Shown: positions 34,541-43,509, counted from the stretch's first letter. The stretch is 64,000 bases of DNA from Actinomycetota bacterium (GCA_009702045.1 WLIV01000001.1:62001-126000); one strand, 5' to 3'. The notes: generated by a model from the sequence alone, not told the origin. Numbers and translations are program-made.

Positions 34541-36670
34541 TCAGCGGGCGGTCAACTCGACCGGCACGGCGGTCATCAGCGGCATGCCGCTCACGGGCTG
34601 TAGGTGATGCTGCGCGCTCAACAGGCGATTGGTGCTGGCGCCCGCGCCTTCGGGGTCGGTCTCGCCGGCGCCGCCGAAACCGTGGGTCATCGACGCGACG
34701 CCGGGGCGCAGCGTGGTATCGGGGCGTACCCAACTGTGGATGATGCCGTGGTCACTGCGAATGGAGACTGCGTCGCCGTCGCTCAAACCCAGGCGGGCTA
34801 GGTCGTCAGGATGCACATGACACGGATTCGGTGGTGTGCGCATCAGCGTGTTGATCTGCGTGCCGGTGCTGTTCATCACCTCCTTGGCGCGACGCACCAC
34901 GAGCAGCAGGCGAGAATCGGCCATCGGCACGCGGTCCATGTCGTCAGCCAGGGTGGCGAGCGCCGTCACGATGTCGTCGGGCGCAACGTCGAACGTCGCC
35001 TTCGTCGCTGGATCTGGGGCTGCGGCTCGCACCGGTTCCAGGTCGAAGTACAGACGGCCGTGGGGCTCGCCCTTCAGCTCCTCCAACGAGACTCGGCCGC
35101 GCCCGGCGAACGAAGCGAGGACATCGTCGGTCGTGGGTGCAGCGTCACCCGGGACGTACTCCCGTCCCGCCACTTTGAGTGAACGACCCATCGCCCATGC
35201 GAGGCGCAGGAAGAAATTCCAGTCGTCGATCACGCCCTCCGGCGCCGTGACCACCGGCGCGGTGTATTGGGCGAAGGGCTTGTCCATCAGGCCCTCGTAC
35301 GAGCGAGTGGTGTCGGGTCGTTCGAGGTGCACCATCGGAGCGATTACGTAGTGCGCGAGCGCAGCGGTCTCGGACATGAATGGATCGACGGTGACGAGCA
35401 GTTCGAGCGATGCCAGTGCCTCGGCCATACGTGCTTTGCCCGGCACGGCCACGGCGGGGTTGCCGCCCGAGACCACGAGGGCGCGAATGCGCGTCGGTGA
35501 CTCGGTGAGGATCTCGTCGGGCAGGCTCACGGCTGGCCATTCGCCGTTCAGCGCGCGATAGCCGGTGACGCCGGCCACCGCTCGCTCCCAATGCCGATCC
35601 GGTGACACCGCCTGCGCCGGAAGCGCCTTGGCCGACCCGAGCGTGGCGGTGCCCGTGAGCGCGTCGCCCTCGCGCGGGAAGCGCCCGCAGACCACGTTGA
35701 CGGCCTGGATGAGATGTTCGGCCAACTCCGAATCTGGGCCCATGTCGGGTCCGGTTCCGCTGGTGACCATGCCCTTGCGAGCACGTCCGAACATTTGTGC
35801 GGCGGCAACGATTTCGCCGGGAGTCAGCCCGCAACGGGTGGCAACTGCTTCAGGAGCGAATGGTGCGACGGCGGCGCGTAGTACATCGAGTCCGGGCGCC
35901 CAACGGTCGGTGAACTCGTCGTCGTGCAGACCTTCGGCGAGCAGCGTATGGAGGATGGCGGAGAACAACAGAGCGTCGGTTCCAGGCACGAGCTGCAGGT
36001 GCAGGTCGGCGCGAGTGGCGAGTTCGGTGCGCCGCGGGTCGACGACGATGAGTTGCAGCCCACGCCGGCGCTCCTCGTCGAGACGACGCATGCCGTCGTG
36101 GATCGGGAAGGCGGTAAAGCCGCCGCCCTGCATGCTGATCAGCGGGTTGGTGCCGACCAACATCCACACGTCGGCATCGGCGAAGCGCTGCTGGCCGGCC
36201 GCCCATCGTCCGAGGCGTGCGTCGGCGACCCACTTCGCCGACTGATCGACGGACATCGACGAGAACCGGCGAGATGAACCGAGCGCCTTCCAGAACGCGA
36301 GTGTGAATGGCAGCGTCAGCGAGGCCATCGCTGCCTGAGTGCCGGTGTACAACGCCACCGATTCCGGGCCGTGCTCGGCGATGATGTCCTGTAACCGTGA
36401 GGCGACTTCGGCGACGGCGAGATCGGGGGCCAGTGCTTCGAACCCGCCGCGTGCAGTGCGGCGCTGTGAGCTGCGCAGCCGATTCGGCGAGCGGTGGAAC
36501 TCGGCGAGGTGTCGCCCCTTGGTGCATGTGAAGCCACGCGTGAGGGCGTGCTGCTCATCGCCACGGAGGTGCGCGACCTCACCGAATTCGTCGAGTTCCA
36601 CGACGAGGCCGCATGCTGCTGGGCACAGGCGACAATACGTGGTGGTGGTGGTGGTGCTGGTCGTCGTCAC
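34541..36670 (-). CDS. Molybdopterin-dependent oxidoreductase (bis-MGD family)
   Basis: A 709-residue DMSO-reductase/formate-dehydrogenase-family protein. The N-terminal 4Fe-4S site is C13-x2-C16-x3-C20 ... C49, followed by the Mo-bis-MGD domains (GTNPLISMQGG about 186-196; VDPRRTELATRADLHLQLVPGTD around 222-244; LVVSGGNPAVA) and the C-terminal molydop-binding domain with MNSTGTQIN and GFGGAGETDPEG. There is no signal peptide or Tat motif, so it should be cytosolic. Redox partner and substrate are unknown; the nearest relatives by layout are actinobacterial oxidoreductases of unclear role. The first residues are a run of Thr encoded by repeated ACC/ACG codons. Confidence 0.85.
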   Translation of the reverse strand: MTTTSTTTTTTYCRLCPAACGLVVELDEFGEVAHLRGDEQHALTRGFTCTKGRHLAEFHRSPNRLRSSQRRTARGGFEALAPDLAVAEVASRLQDIIAEHGPESVALYTGTQAAMASLTLPFTLAFWKALGSSRRFSSMSVDQSAKWVADARLGRWAAGQQRFADADVWMLVGTNPLISMQGGGFTAFPIHDGMRRLDEERRRGLQLIVVDPRRTELATRADLHLQLVPGTDALLFSAILHTLLAEGLHDDEFTDRWAPGLDVLRAAVAPFAPEAVATRCGLTPGEIVAAAQMFGRARKGMVTSGTGPDMGPDSELAEHLIQAVNVVCGRFPREGDALTGTATLGSAKALPAQAVSPDRHWERAVAGVTGYRALNGEWPAVSLPDEILTESPTRIRALVVSGGNPAVAVPGKARMAEALASLELLVTVDPFMSETAALAHYVIAPMVHLERPDTTRSYEGLMDKPFAQYTAPVVTAPEGVIDDWNFFLRLAWAMGRSLKVAGREYVPGDAAPTTDDVLASFAGRGRVSLEELKGEPHGRLYFDLEPVRAAAPDPATKATFDVAPDDIVTALATLADDMDRVPMADSRLLLVVRRAKEVMNSTGTQINTLMRTPPNPCHVHPDDLARLGLSDGDAVSIRSDHGIIHSWVRPDTTLRPGVASMTHGFGGAGETDPEGAGASTNRLLSAQHHLQPVSGMPLMTAVPVELTAR

Positions 36671-36690
36671 CGTCGGAGACTAGTTGGGGC

Positions 36691-38013
36691 TCAGAGCAGC
36701 TCTGCGGCCAGGCTGGCGACCGTGCCGCGTTCGCACGCCGTGAGCGTGACGTGGCCGAAGCACCGCTGGCCACCGAAGGCCTGGATCAGGACGGCGAGCG
36801 CGTTGTTCGACTCACCGAGGTACGGCGCATCGATCTGGCTGGTGTCGCCGGTGAAGATCACCTTGGTTCCTTCGCCGATTCGCGTGAGCACGGTCTTGAG
36901 CGTGGTGGGCTCGAGGTTCTGTGCCTCATCGACCACCACGATCTGGCGGTGCAGGCTGCGACCGCGCAAGAACGTGACCGATTCGAGCGAAAGTTGGTTG
37001 CGGCCGACGAGCTCGTCAACGAGACGATGAGCATCGTGCGAGCTGCGTTGGTCGGTGAGCGCCACGATCGCATCGTGGATCGCGGACATCCAGGGGTCGA
37101 GCTTCTCGTCGAGGCCGCCGGGCAGGAAGCCGACATCGGCGCGGCCGACGGGCACGAGCGGGCGGTACACGGCGAGCTTCTCGTAGCGCTTCTGCTCGAC
37201 GACCTGTTCGAGGCCGGCAGCGATCGCCAGCAGGGTCTTGCCGGTGCCGGCGCGTCCATCGAGTGCGACGACGCTGACATCCGGGTCGAGCAGCAGTTCA
37301 AGTGCGAAGCGTTGCTCCTTCGAACGGGAACGCAGGCCCCAGGCTTCGGGCGCTGCGTGATTCATCAACACCAGCTCGTCGTCGATGCAACGCGTGAGTG
37401 CGGACTGTGACCCGGAACGGACGACAGCGAAGTTGTTCTCGTGGAGGTCGGTGCAGCCAGCGACCTCATCGCGAGGCAAGGCCTCATGGTGGTACAGCCG
37501 GTCGATCTGCTCGTAGTTCGCCTCAACGGTGATCCAGCCCGCTGGCCGTGTCGCGAAGGTGCGGCCGATCGGGTGATGCTCAACGGCCTCGAGGCCGAGG
37601 TGCGCCGCTTTGATGCGCAGGGCAGCATCGTTGGAGACCATGCGGGTCGGTGCGTGCATCGCCTGGCCCAGTGCAGCGCCGATGATGCGGTTGTCGGGAA
37701 TCGTCGGATCGAGGCCGTGTTCGATGAGCAGATGCTTCTGCACCCCGTTGATCTCCACCTGGAGCGTGCCCTCCGCAGCGGGATCGCCGATGGCGAACGG
37801 CGTGGCGAGCGAGCCGCCGGCTTTGACACGGAGTTCCTCGATGGTTCGCAACGCGGTGCGCGCCGCCCGCCCGACGTCGTCGGCGCGGGTCTTCAGGCTG
37901 TCGAGCTCTTCGATCACCGTGAAGGGGATCACGATGTCGATGCCGGCGAAGCTGTGGAAACAACCGGGATCACCGATCAGTACGGAGGTGTCGAGGACCG
38001 CACGTGTGCGCAC
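36691..38013 (-). CDS. PIN-PhoH fusion ATPase (PhoH2-like)
   Basis: A 440-residue protein with an N-terminal PIN ribonuclease domain (about 4-135; AVLDTSVLIGD, acidic residues in EELDSLK and VSNDAALRIKA) and a C-terminal PhoH ATPase (about 225-435; Walker A DGRAGTGKT, Walker B IVVVDEAQNLEP, sensor FTGDTSQID). Such PhoH2 proteins act as RNA helicase/RNases. I chose the GTG at 38013, right after AAGGGAGGT, because the PIN domain begins there; the long upstream extension is not conserved-looking. The spacing to that ribosome site is unusually short. Confidence 0.85.
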   Translation of the reverse strand: MRTRAVLDTSVLIGDPGCFHSFAGIDIVIPFTVIEELDSLKTRADDVGRAARTALRTIEELRVKAGGSLATPFAIGDPAAEGTLQVEINGVQKHLLIEHGLDPTIPDNRIIGAALGQAMHAPTRMVSNDAALRIKAAHLGLEAVEHHPIGRTFATRPAGWITVEANYEQIDRLYHHEALPRDEVAGCTDLHENNFAVVRSGSQSALTRCIDDELVLMNHAAPEAWGLRSRSKEQRFALELLLDPDVSVVALDGRAGTGKTLLAIAAGLEQVVEQKRYEKLAVYRPLVPVGRADVGFLPGGLDEKLDPWMSAIHDAIVALTDQRSSHDAHRLVDELVGRNQLSLESVTFLRGRSLHRQIVVVDEAQNLEPTTLKTVLTRIGEGTKVIFTGDTSQIDAPYLGESNNALAVLIQAFGGQRCFGHVTLTACERGTVASLAAELL

Positions 38014-38384
38014 ACCTCCCTTCGTCGCATCGCGATCGAGTTGGCCGTGCAGCAGATCGGTCAACACCACTCCAGTCCGTTGGACCCACAAGGGGCGGGA
38101 TGAATTGGTACGCAGTGAGGCGTCTCTCGGCGTGACTTCTGTTGTAGCGCACGCCTCGAGCTCGGTGGTGGATGGCACGCATTGTTCGCTCGCGCGTCGC
38201 TTTCGTGACGGCACGGCTCTGCTTCGTCGTCGAACCTGTCTGGATGCACTTGGGTGCCGTTTGACACTTGGTGCAAATGCAACAAGAAGAATGCTTGTAT
38301 TCGTGGCGCGAACCATGTTCGATACGCGTACGTAACAACCAGTTACTGATCGAGCGATCCCGATGCCCGGAGGTATCAAGCGAA
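38014..38384. other. 371-nt divergent intergenic region (PhoH / HU)
   Basis: No gene is seen. It should hold the divergent promoters of the PhoH-like and HU genes. Possible signals are a TTGACA at 38261, a palindrome CGAACCATGTTCG at 38309-38321 and TACGCGTA next to it. AT content is higher than in the neighbourhood toward the HU side. I cannot assign a definite -10 element. Confidence 0.4.
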
Positions 38385-38669
38385 ATGACCAAAGCAGAGC
38401 TGATCGATGCAATCGCCGCCGAAGCCGGTGTGACCAAGGCCGACGCAGAGCGGACCGTCAGCGCGTTCTTCGACATCGTCGTGAAGACCGCCAAGGAAGG
38501 CGACAAGGTCGCGTGGCCTGGCTTCGGCTCCTTTAGCACGTCGAAGTCGACGGCCCGTATCGGCCGCAACCCGCAGACCGGCGAGGCAGTGAACATTGCT
38601 GCCTCGACGCGGTTGAAGTTCACCTCGAGCAGCACGCTCAAGGCTGCACTCAACCCGAAGAAGAAGTAA
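38385..38669 (+). CDS. hup: HU-family DNA-binding protein
   Basis: A 94-residue nucleoid protein that bends and compacts DNA as a dimer. It matches HU over its whole length: [20 protein letters not shown], the [17 protein letters not shown] turn and the arm with [12 protein letters not shown], ending [14 protein letters not shown] lies 11 nt before the ATG. Mycobacterial and streptomycete HupB/HupS proteins continue into a Lys/Ala-rich tail, but this protein stops after the HU core and the tail-like sequence is a separate gene 47 nt downstream. Confidence 0.95.
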   Translation: MTKAELIDAIAAEAGVTKADAERTVSAFFDIVVKTAKEGDKVAWPGFGSFSTSKSTARIGRNPQTGEAVNIAASTRLKFTSSSTLKAALNPKKK

Positions 38670-38716
38670 TCCAAGATCCCAACCAGCAAACATCAGCAAT
38701 AGGAAGGAAACCCCAA

Positions 38717-39052
38717 GTGGCAGCAACCAAGAAGGCTCCGGCCAAGAAGGCCGCTCCGGCCAAGAAGGCTCCGGCGAAGAAGGCCGCTCCGGCCAAGAAG
38801 GCCGCTCCGGCCAAGAAGGCTCCGGCGAAGAAGGCCGCTCCGGCCAAGAAGGCCGCTCCGGCCAAGAAGGCCGCTCCGGCCAAGAAGGCTCCGGCGAAGA
38901 AGGCCGCTCCGGCCAAGAAGGCTCCGGCGAAGAAGGCCGCTCCGGCCAAGAAGGCTCCGGCGAAGAAGGCCGCTCCGGCGAAGAAGGCCGCTCCGGCCAA
39001 GAAGGCTCCGGCCAAGAAGGCTCCGGCCAAGAAGGCAGCCGCCAAGAAGTGA
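38717..39052 (+). CDS. Histone H1-like PAKKA-repeat protein
   Basis: A 111-residue protein made almost wholly of (A)APAKK/KAPAKK units: about 20 lysine pairs separated by Ala-Pro or Ala-Ala-Pro, with no acidic residue. Such sequences bind DNA by charge, as in eukaryotic H1 tails and the C-terminus of mycobacterial HupB. The GTG start has AGGAAGGA about 9 nt upstream. The DNA is a near-perfect array of 15- and 12-bp units, so length is likely to vary by slippage. Following HU by 47 nt, it is probably co-transcribed and supplies in trans the tail other actinobacteria fuse to HU. Confidence 0.85.
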   Translation: MAATKKAPAKKAAPAKKAPAKKAAPAKKAAPAKKAPAKKAAPAKKAAPAKKAAPAKKAPAKKAAPAKKAPAKKAAPAKKAPAKKAAPAKKAAPAKKAPAKKAPAKKAAAKK

Positions 39053-39070
39053 GCTTCGGCTCTCGGTGAT

Positions 39071-39104
39071 GAACGGGGGGCTTCGGCCCCCCGTTCGCCG
39101 TTTT
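39071..39104 (+). terminator. Intrinsic terminator after the HU / H1-like genes
   Basis: An 11-bp perfect stem (39071-39081 with 39086-39096) closes on a TTCG tetraloop and is followed by GCCGTTTT. This is a textbook strong terminator, 18 nt after the stop codon. Confidence 0.9.
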
Positions 39105-39130
39105 CCTGGCTGGTGCACGACAATGCAGCC

Positions 39131-39931
39131 ATGAGCACGGAGATGCAAGCAGTGTGCGACGACCTTCGTGCAGAGCACGCGGACCTCGACACGATCGTGG
39201 CCCACCTCACTGAGTTGCACTGGTCCACGCCGACGCCGGCGACCACCTGGTCTGTTCGCGATCAGATCAGCCACCTGTGGTTTTTTGATCAGCGTGCAGC
39301 GCTTGCAATCCGCGATGCCGACGCCTTTGCTGCCGACATGGTGTGGATGCTCGAACACGGTGGCACCGAGGCGTCGGTCGCTCCTGGTCGTGAGATGACC
39401 GGCCCGGCACTGCTCGATGCCTGGCGATGCGATCGTGCGGAGCTGCTCACGCTGGCGCGCACACTCGATCCGTCGGCGCGAGTGCCGTGGTATGGCCCGG
39501 CGATGGCTGCCCGTTCGTTCGTCGCCGCGCGGTTGATGGAGACATGGGCGCATGGGCAGGACATCGCCGATGCGCTGGGTGTCGGGCGTGTGCCCACGTC
39601 GCGACTCCGACACACGGCCCACATCGGTGTGCGGGCACGACCGTTTGCCTATCTCGTCAACTCGATGGAGCTCCCTGCAGCATCGGTGTACGTCGCGCTG
39701 ACTGCGCCGGACGGCTCGCTGTGGGAGTGGGGCGAGCCTGGGTCGGACAGCGTGCGCGGTCCGGCCCTCGACTTCTGCCTGCTCGTCACACAGCGGCGCC
39801 ACCTGGACGACACACGCCTCGTGATCGAAGGTTCAGCAGCGCTCGAGTGGATGCGCATCGCACAAGCCTTCGCCGGTGGTGCCGGTGGTGGCCGACCCGC
39901 AGGTCAGTTCGGGCCGATCACAGGTCGCTGA
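39131..39931 (+). CDS. TIGR03084-like metal-binding protein (DinB/maleylpyruvate isomerase-type fold)
   Basis: A 266-residue protein. The N-terminal helical bundle has the metal-site pattern of mycothiol-dependent maleylpyruvate isomerase relatives: [14 protein letters not shown] (about 37-50) with His and, later, [18 protein letters not shown] (about 130-147), where E and HGQD complete a metal site. The C-terminal half (about 160-250) is the partner domain seen in TIGR03084 proteins. In actinobacteria many of these use mycothiol, but the reaction is unknown here. GACAAT lies 7 nt before the ATG. It overlaps the convergent deacetylase gene by 14 nt. Confidence 0.75.
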   Translation: MSTEMQAVCDDLRAEHADLDTIVAHLTELHWSTPTPATTWSVRDQISHLWFFDQRAALAIRDADAFAADMVWMLEHGGTEASVAPGREMTGPALLDAWRCDRAELLTLARTLDPSARVPWYGPAMAARSFVAARLMETWAHGQDIADALGVGRVPTSRLRHTAHIGVRARPFAYLVNSMELPAASVYVALTAPDGSLWEWGEPGSDSVRGPALDFCLLVTQRRHLDDTRLVIEGSAALEWMRIAQAFAGGAGGGRPAGQFGPITGR

Positions 39932-40694
39932 TGCGCTTGAAGATCTCCACTGAAGTGGCCCCGCCGGCGCCGTACTGCTGAGCAAGGTCACTGAGGCGGG
40001 TCGCGATCCGTTCGCGAAATGCTTCCACCTGTGCTGCGTCGACTGCCTTCATCGTGCTCTCGAACTGGCTCTCGTGCGCCTCGAGCGCATTCAGTTTGGT
40101 CGTCACGAAGTGAGAGACGTCCTCCACGTGGTCGGGCTCGTCGGCCTCCCACAGCAGCAGGTGGTCGGGGCGGTGCGACGGGAGGCCGTGATCGCGGAAG
40201 AAGTGCGGATCGCGTGCAGCGACGATGCCGTCGCACGCGAGCAACCCGGCATGGCGATGGTCGGGATGCAGTCGATAGCGCTTCCACGGATCGTGACCGA
40301 GGACGACTGCCGGGCGCAGCGTGCGAATGACACGCGCGACTTCGCCTCGCAGCCACAGACTGCTGTCGAGTTCACCGTCGACTTGCTCGAGGAAGACGAC
40401 GGTGCCGGCGTTCGCGCCGCTGAGTCGCCGAGCTGCCTCGCGCTGCTCGGACCGTCGTGTGGCGATCAACGCCGCAATGTCGGCATCCGGGTTCCAGGTT
40501 CCCTTGGAGCCGTCGGTGAGTACGAGGTGGTGCACCGTGCAACCGGCAGCGGCCCACTTGGCCAGTGTGGCACCGGCACCGAACTCCACATCGTCAGGGT
40601 GCGCCCCGATCGCCAGTGCCGACTGCGGCACCGCAAGGTCGTACGAGATCAGACGTGGGCCGGGTTGGGGTTGGCCGGGTTCGTTAGCAGCCAT
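39918..40694 (-). CDS. PIG-L/LmbE-family deacetylase
   Basis: A 258-residue zinc-dependent N-deacetylase. The metal motif AHPDD is at 31-35 and the second site HPDHRHAG lies around 143-150, as in MshB, Mca and BshB enzymes that act on N-acetylglucosaminyl or mycothiol-type substrates. Residues GSKGTWNPDAD and RRSEQREAARRLG-like stretch are typical. The ATG at 40694 makes a 46-nt overlap with cofC; a GTG at 40631 would remove the overlap and still leave the complete domain. The substrate is unknown; mycothiol metabolism is possible. Confidence 0.8.
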   Translation of the reverse strand: MAANEPGQPQPGPRLISYDLAVPQSALAIGAHPDDVEFGAGATLAKWAAAGCTVHHLVLTDGSKGTWNPDADIAALIATRRSEQREAARRLSGANAGTVVFLEQVDGELDSSLWLRGEVARVIRTLRPAVVLGHDPWKRYRLHPDHRHAGLLACDGIVAARDPHFFRDHGLPSHRPDHLLLWEADEPDHVEDVSHFVTTKLNALEAHESQFESTMKAVDAAQVEAFRERIATRLSDLAQQYGAGGATSVEIFKRISDL

Positions 40695-41275
40695 GCGGGG
40701 AGCACTTCCTGCACCAACGGGTGCGCGAGGTCGGATGGGGTGTCGATGTCGATCGCCAACAGTGGATCTCTACGCACTGCTACGGGGAGTCCTGCGGCGA
40801 GCGCCTGGTCGAGGTGCCGGCGGAACGACGCTGGCCCGTAGGCGAACTCGAACGGCATCGAGGACGGCAGCGCGATCACGTTCGTGCCGTCACTGAGTGC
40901 GTCGGGCACCAGCGTCAGCGTCCCGGCGATGATCGTGTCGGCAAGGCGACGTGCCCGCGGCAGATCGCCGTGGGCGACCACGACATGACCGGCGCCTCGC
41001 TGGCGCAGGTCGCGGAAGCTGTCGTTGACCGCGGCATTGAGGCCGACACCCGGATGCCAGAGAACGGTGGCGCCATTCGCAGTGGCCCACTCGGCGACGC
41101 CGTCGTCATCGCACGCGACGAACACGGGCAGGTCGCCGGCTGCAGCAAGCACCCGTTCGGCCGTCCAGCGGGCGAGTCGCTCGCGGTGCGAAGGCGACAA
41201 CACGGGAGCGAGCCGCGCTTTGGCATCGGCGAAGGCCTTCACCGGCACGAGCACGACACGATCCACGGATGGCAT
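40649..41275 (-). CDS. cofC: 2-phospho-L-lactate / phosphoenolpyruvate guanylyltransferase (CofC/FbiD)
   Basis: Transfers GMP from GTP to 2-phospholactate or phosphoenolpyruvate, giving the activated side-chain precursor of coenzyme F420. The 208-residue protein has the nucleotidyltransferase start VVLVPVKAFADAKARLAPVL (about 7-26), the VVVAHGDLPRA metal/GTP site (about 98-108) and DGTNVIALP, as in CofC/FbiD. It explains the cofactor supply for the two LLM-class enzymes in this window. cofD and cofE are not in view. It is divergent from gpsA by 41 nt and overlaps the deacetylase start. Confidence 0.88.
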   Translation of the reverse strand: MPSVDRVVLVPVKAFADAKARLAPVLSPSHRERLARWTAERVLAAAGDLPVFVACDDDGVAEWATANGATVLWHPGVGLNAAVNDSFRDLRQRGAGHVVVAHGDLPRARRLADTIIAGTLTLVPDALSDGTNVIALPSSMPFEFAYGPASFRRHLDQALAAGLPVAVRRDPLLAIDIDTPSDLAHPLVQEVLPAWLLTNPANPNPAHV

Positions 41276-41303
41276 CGTAGAGTCACGGAGCCTCCGCTGC
41301 GCC

Positions 41304-41309
41304 TACGCT
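41304..41309 (+). promoter_or_regulatory. Predicted -10 element, leaderless promoter of gpsA
   Basis: TACGCT lies 7 nt before the gpsA ATG at 41317; the whole divergent gap to cofC is only 41 nt, leaving no room for a normal leader. Confidence 0.45.
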
Positions 41310-41316
41310 GTCGGCC

Positions 41317-42312
41317 ATGTCGATCAATGTCGCCGTGATCGGTGCTGGCTCGTGGGGCACCACTGTCGCCGCGTTGGCCGCGGTGAACACGCCCACGGTG
41401 CTGTGGGCCCGGCGTGCTGAACTCGCCGAGGCGATCAACCGCGACCATGTGAACATCGACTATCTGCCGCAGTTCACGCTGCCCGAGCAGTTGCGGGCGA
41501 CGACGTCGCTGCGTGATGCGGTGGTGAACGCCGATGTGCTGGTGATGGCGGTGCCGTCGCACGGCTATCGGGACGTTGCCGCGGAGGCTGCGCAGTATCT
41601 GCGTGCGTGGGTGCCGGTGGTGAGCCTCACCAAAGGTCTCGAACGAAGCTCCCGCAAGCGGATGAGCGAGGTCACGCGCGACGAGATGCCCGGTCACCCT
41701 GTGGCGGTGCTGACCGGGCCGAACCTGGCGAAGGAGATTCTCGCCGGGCAGCCAGCGGCCAGCGTCGTCGCCGTCGACAACTCCGATATCGCCAACGAGT
41801 TGCAGCGCATCTTCAGCCGCCCCAGTCTGCGCGTGTACACCAACACCGACGTCGTGGGCTGCGAGGTCGGTGGCGTGGTGAAGAACGTCATCGCGATCGC
41901 AGCCGGTATGGCCGAGGGCATGGGCTTCGGCGACAACACCCGTGCGACGTTGATCACCCGTGGTCTGGCGGAGATGACAAGGCTCGGTATCGCGATGGGC
42001 GGGCAGGCGGCGACGTTCGCCGGCCTCGCCGGAATGGGCGACCTGATCGCCACGTGCTCATCGAAGCAGAGCCGCAACAACATGGTCGGCAACCAGTTGG
42101 GTGAAGGCCGCTCGATCGAAGACGTCCTGGCCGACATGAACATGGTGGCCGAAGGTGTGAAGAGTTCGCCGAGTGTGCTCGACCTGGCCAAGCGGTACGG
42201 CGTCGACATGCCGATCACGGAACAAGTGGTGGCCGTGTGTCACCAGGGGCGCTCCGCGAAGGAAGCCCTGGGCGCGCTCATGCAGCGCGGCCGCAAGAGC
42301 GAGATGGAGTAG
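41317..42312 (+). CDS. gpsA: Glycerol-3-phosphate dehydrogenase [NAD(P)+]
   Basis: Makes sn-glycerol 3-phosphate from dihydroxyacetone phosphate for phospholipid and triacylglycerol synthesis. The 331-residue protein has VAVIGAGSWGTT (5-16), MAVPSHGYR, SLTKGLE, GPNLAKEI, the catalytic Lys region GGVVKNVIAIAAGMAEGMGFGDN and GLAGMGDLIATCSS. It ends normally. It precedes an unknown gene by 6 nt, so the two are likely co-transcribed. Confidence 0.95.
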   Translation: MSINVAVIGAGSWGTTVAALAAVNTPTVLWARRAELAEAINRDHVNIDYLPQFTLPEQLRATTSLRDAVVNADVLVMAVPSHGYRDVAAEAAQYLRAWVPVVSLTKGLERSSRKRMSEVTRDEMPGHPVAVLTGPNLAKEILAGQPAASVVAVDNSDIANELQRIFSRPSLRVYTNTDVVGCEVGGVVKNVIAIAAGMAEGMGFGDNTRATLITRGLAEMTRLGIAMGGQAATFAGLAGMGDLIATCSSKQSRNNMVGNQLGEGRSIEDVLADMNMVAEGVKSSPSVLDLAKRYGVDMPITEQVVAVCHQGRSAKEALGALMQRGRKSEME

Positions 42313-42318
42313 AGCAAC

Positions 42319-43509
42319 ATGATCACCACCGGAGTCACCGGCGGGCGTTGGCGCGCCTCGGTCAACGCATGGGGAGCGATCGAGCCGTGGGACGGCAGCC
42401 CCGTTCTCGACTGGCACGTCGCCGCCGACGACCGCTGGCACACGCCGGCCGAAGAACCGGCTGTGCGGCAGAAGCGTCTCGGTGGCACTGCCGTGGTGGA
42501 GACGCGCCTGCGGGTCCCCGAGGGCGACGCCGTGCACCGCGTGTATTCGGTTGCCGACCATGGCGGCCTCACGATCGTCGAGGTGGAGAACATGTCAGCG
42601 TTACCAATTGCTGTGGCGTTCACCCGTGGCGATCTGCTGACGGTGCTCCCGCCCACGGCGCCGATCCAAGGGATCACACTGCCGGCGGGAAGTATCGCCG
42701 TCCCGGTCGGTCACAAGGCCACCGTGACGGTTGCTCTGCGCCACAACGACCCTGCCGCAGGGACGCTGCCAAACGGCCTGGCCACCGCCACCGGCGTGGT
42801 GCGTGGCTGGACGGCGACCACCGAACGCGCCAGCCGGCTGCTGCTGCCCGATGCGCCCGTCGGGCCGCGGGTCGTGGCGGCACGTTGCGAACTGTTGCTG
42901 AACGGCCCAGCACACCCGGACGACGACCCGATCGCATTCCTCATCGCCCTCGGGCAGATGGTGCGCATGGGTGAAGGGGCGGCGTCATGGATTCCCGACG
43001 TGGCCCATGCCCTGGAACTCGCGGCCAAGGGGGATGTGCGCGACTGGCGTCTGGCCGCAGCGTTGGATTCCGCCGAGATTGTGCTCGTGCATGCTGGTGA
43101 GCAACGTGCTCGACGCGACCTCGCAGCCATGCGCGCCCGGCTGGCACCGTCGACAGCATTGTCGGCGGACGAACCATCCGACCCGGTGTTGTTCACTGCA
43201 TGGGTCGAACGGCGCCTGTGTGCAGCCGGTGTGGGCGGGGGCGACCTACTGCCCGCTGGTCTCCCCGAAGGGTGGGCGGGTACGAACTTCGAGGTCTACG
43301 GACTGCCCACCAGCGCGGAATCGACGGTGTCGTTCGCAGTGCGCTGGCACGGAGCTCGTCCGGCGGTGTTGTGGGAACAGAGCGGCACTTCGGTCGCGTT
43401 GGGTGCGTCTTCCTTGGCGCCCGACTGGACGACCAGTGAGCCAACGGGCGAGACCCTGTGGCCGGTGCCGCCGGGTCTGGCGCCATCCGACGGCGTCTCG
43501 TTCAGCTGA
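42319..43509 (+). CDS. Conserved-looking hypothetical protein
   Basis: A 396-residue cytosolic protein I do not recognise. The N-terminal half (about 1-155) is beta-rich with many Val/Thr strands (VVETRLRVPEGDAVHRVYSV, TVTVALRHND), suggesting a beta-sandwich. The C-terminal half (about 175-290) is alpha-helical with repeated RRDLAAMRARL-like helices, then returns to beta (about 325-396, TNFEVYGLP and VSFAVRWHG). There is no signal peptide, membrane helix or obvious catalytic motif. Its position 6 nt after gpsA suggests co-expression. Confidence 0.65.
   Translation: MITTGVTGGRWRASVNAWGAIEPWDGSPVLDWHVAADDRWHTPAEEPAVRQKRLGGTAVVETRLRVPEGDAVHRVYSVADHGGLTIVEVENMSALPIAVAFTRGDLLTVLPPTAPIQGITLPAGSIAVPVGHKATVTVALRHNDPAAGTLPNGLATATGVVRGWTATTERASRLLLPDAPVGPRVVAARCELLLNGPAHPDDDPIAFLIALGQMVRMGEGAASWIPDVAHALELAAKGDVRDWRLAAALDSAEIVLVHAGEQRARRDLAAMRARLAPSTALSADEPSDPVLFTAWVERRLCAAGVGGGDLLPAGLPEGWAGTNFEVYGLPTSAESTVSFAVRWHGARPAVLWEQSGTSVALGASSLAPDWTTSEPTGETLWPVPPGLAPSDGVSFS

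Noticed and set aside
38261-38300. TTGACA at 38261 as -35 of the HU promoter
   Set aside because: No acceptable -10 element lies 16-18 nt downstream; AAGAAT is 19 nt away and weak.
38309-38321. CGAACCATGTTCG palindrome upstream of HU, resembling an SOS box
   Set aside because: The half-sites are right but the spacer is 3 nt instead of 4, so it does not fit CGAAC-N4-GTTCG. HU is not a usual SOS gene.
38717-39052. Short regular repeats that could look like a CRISPR array
   Set aside because: Units are contiguous 12-15 bp without unique spacers and translate as PAKKA repeats behind a ribosome site.
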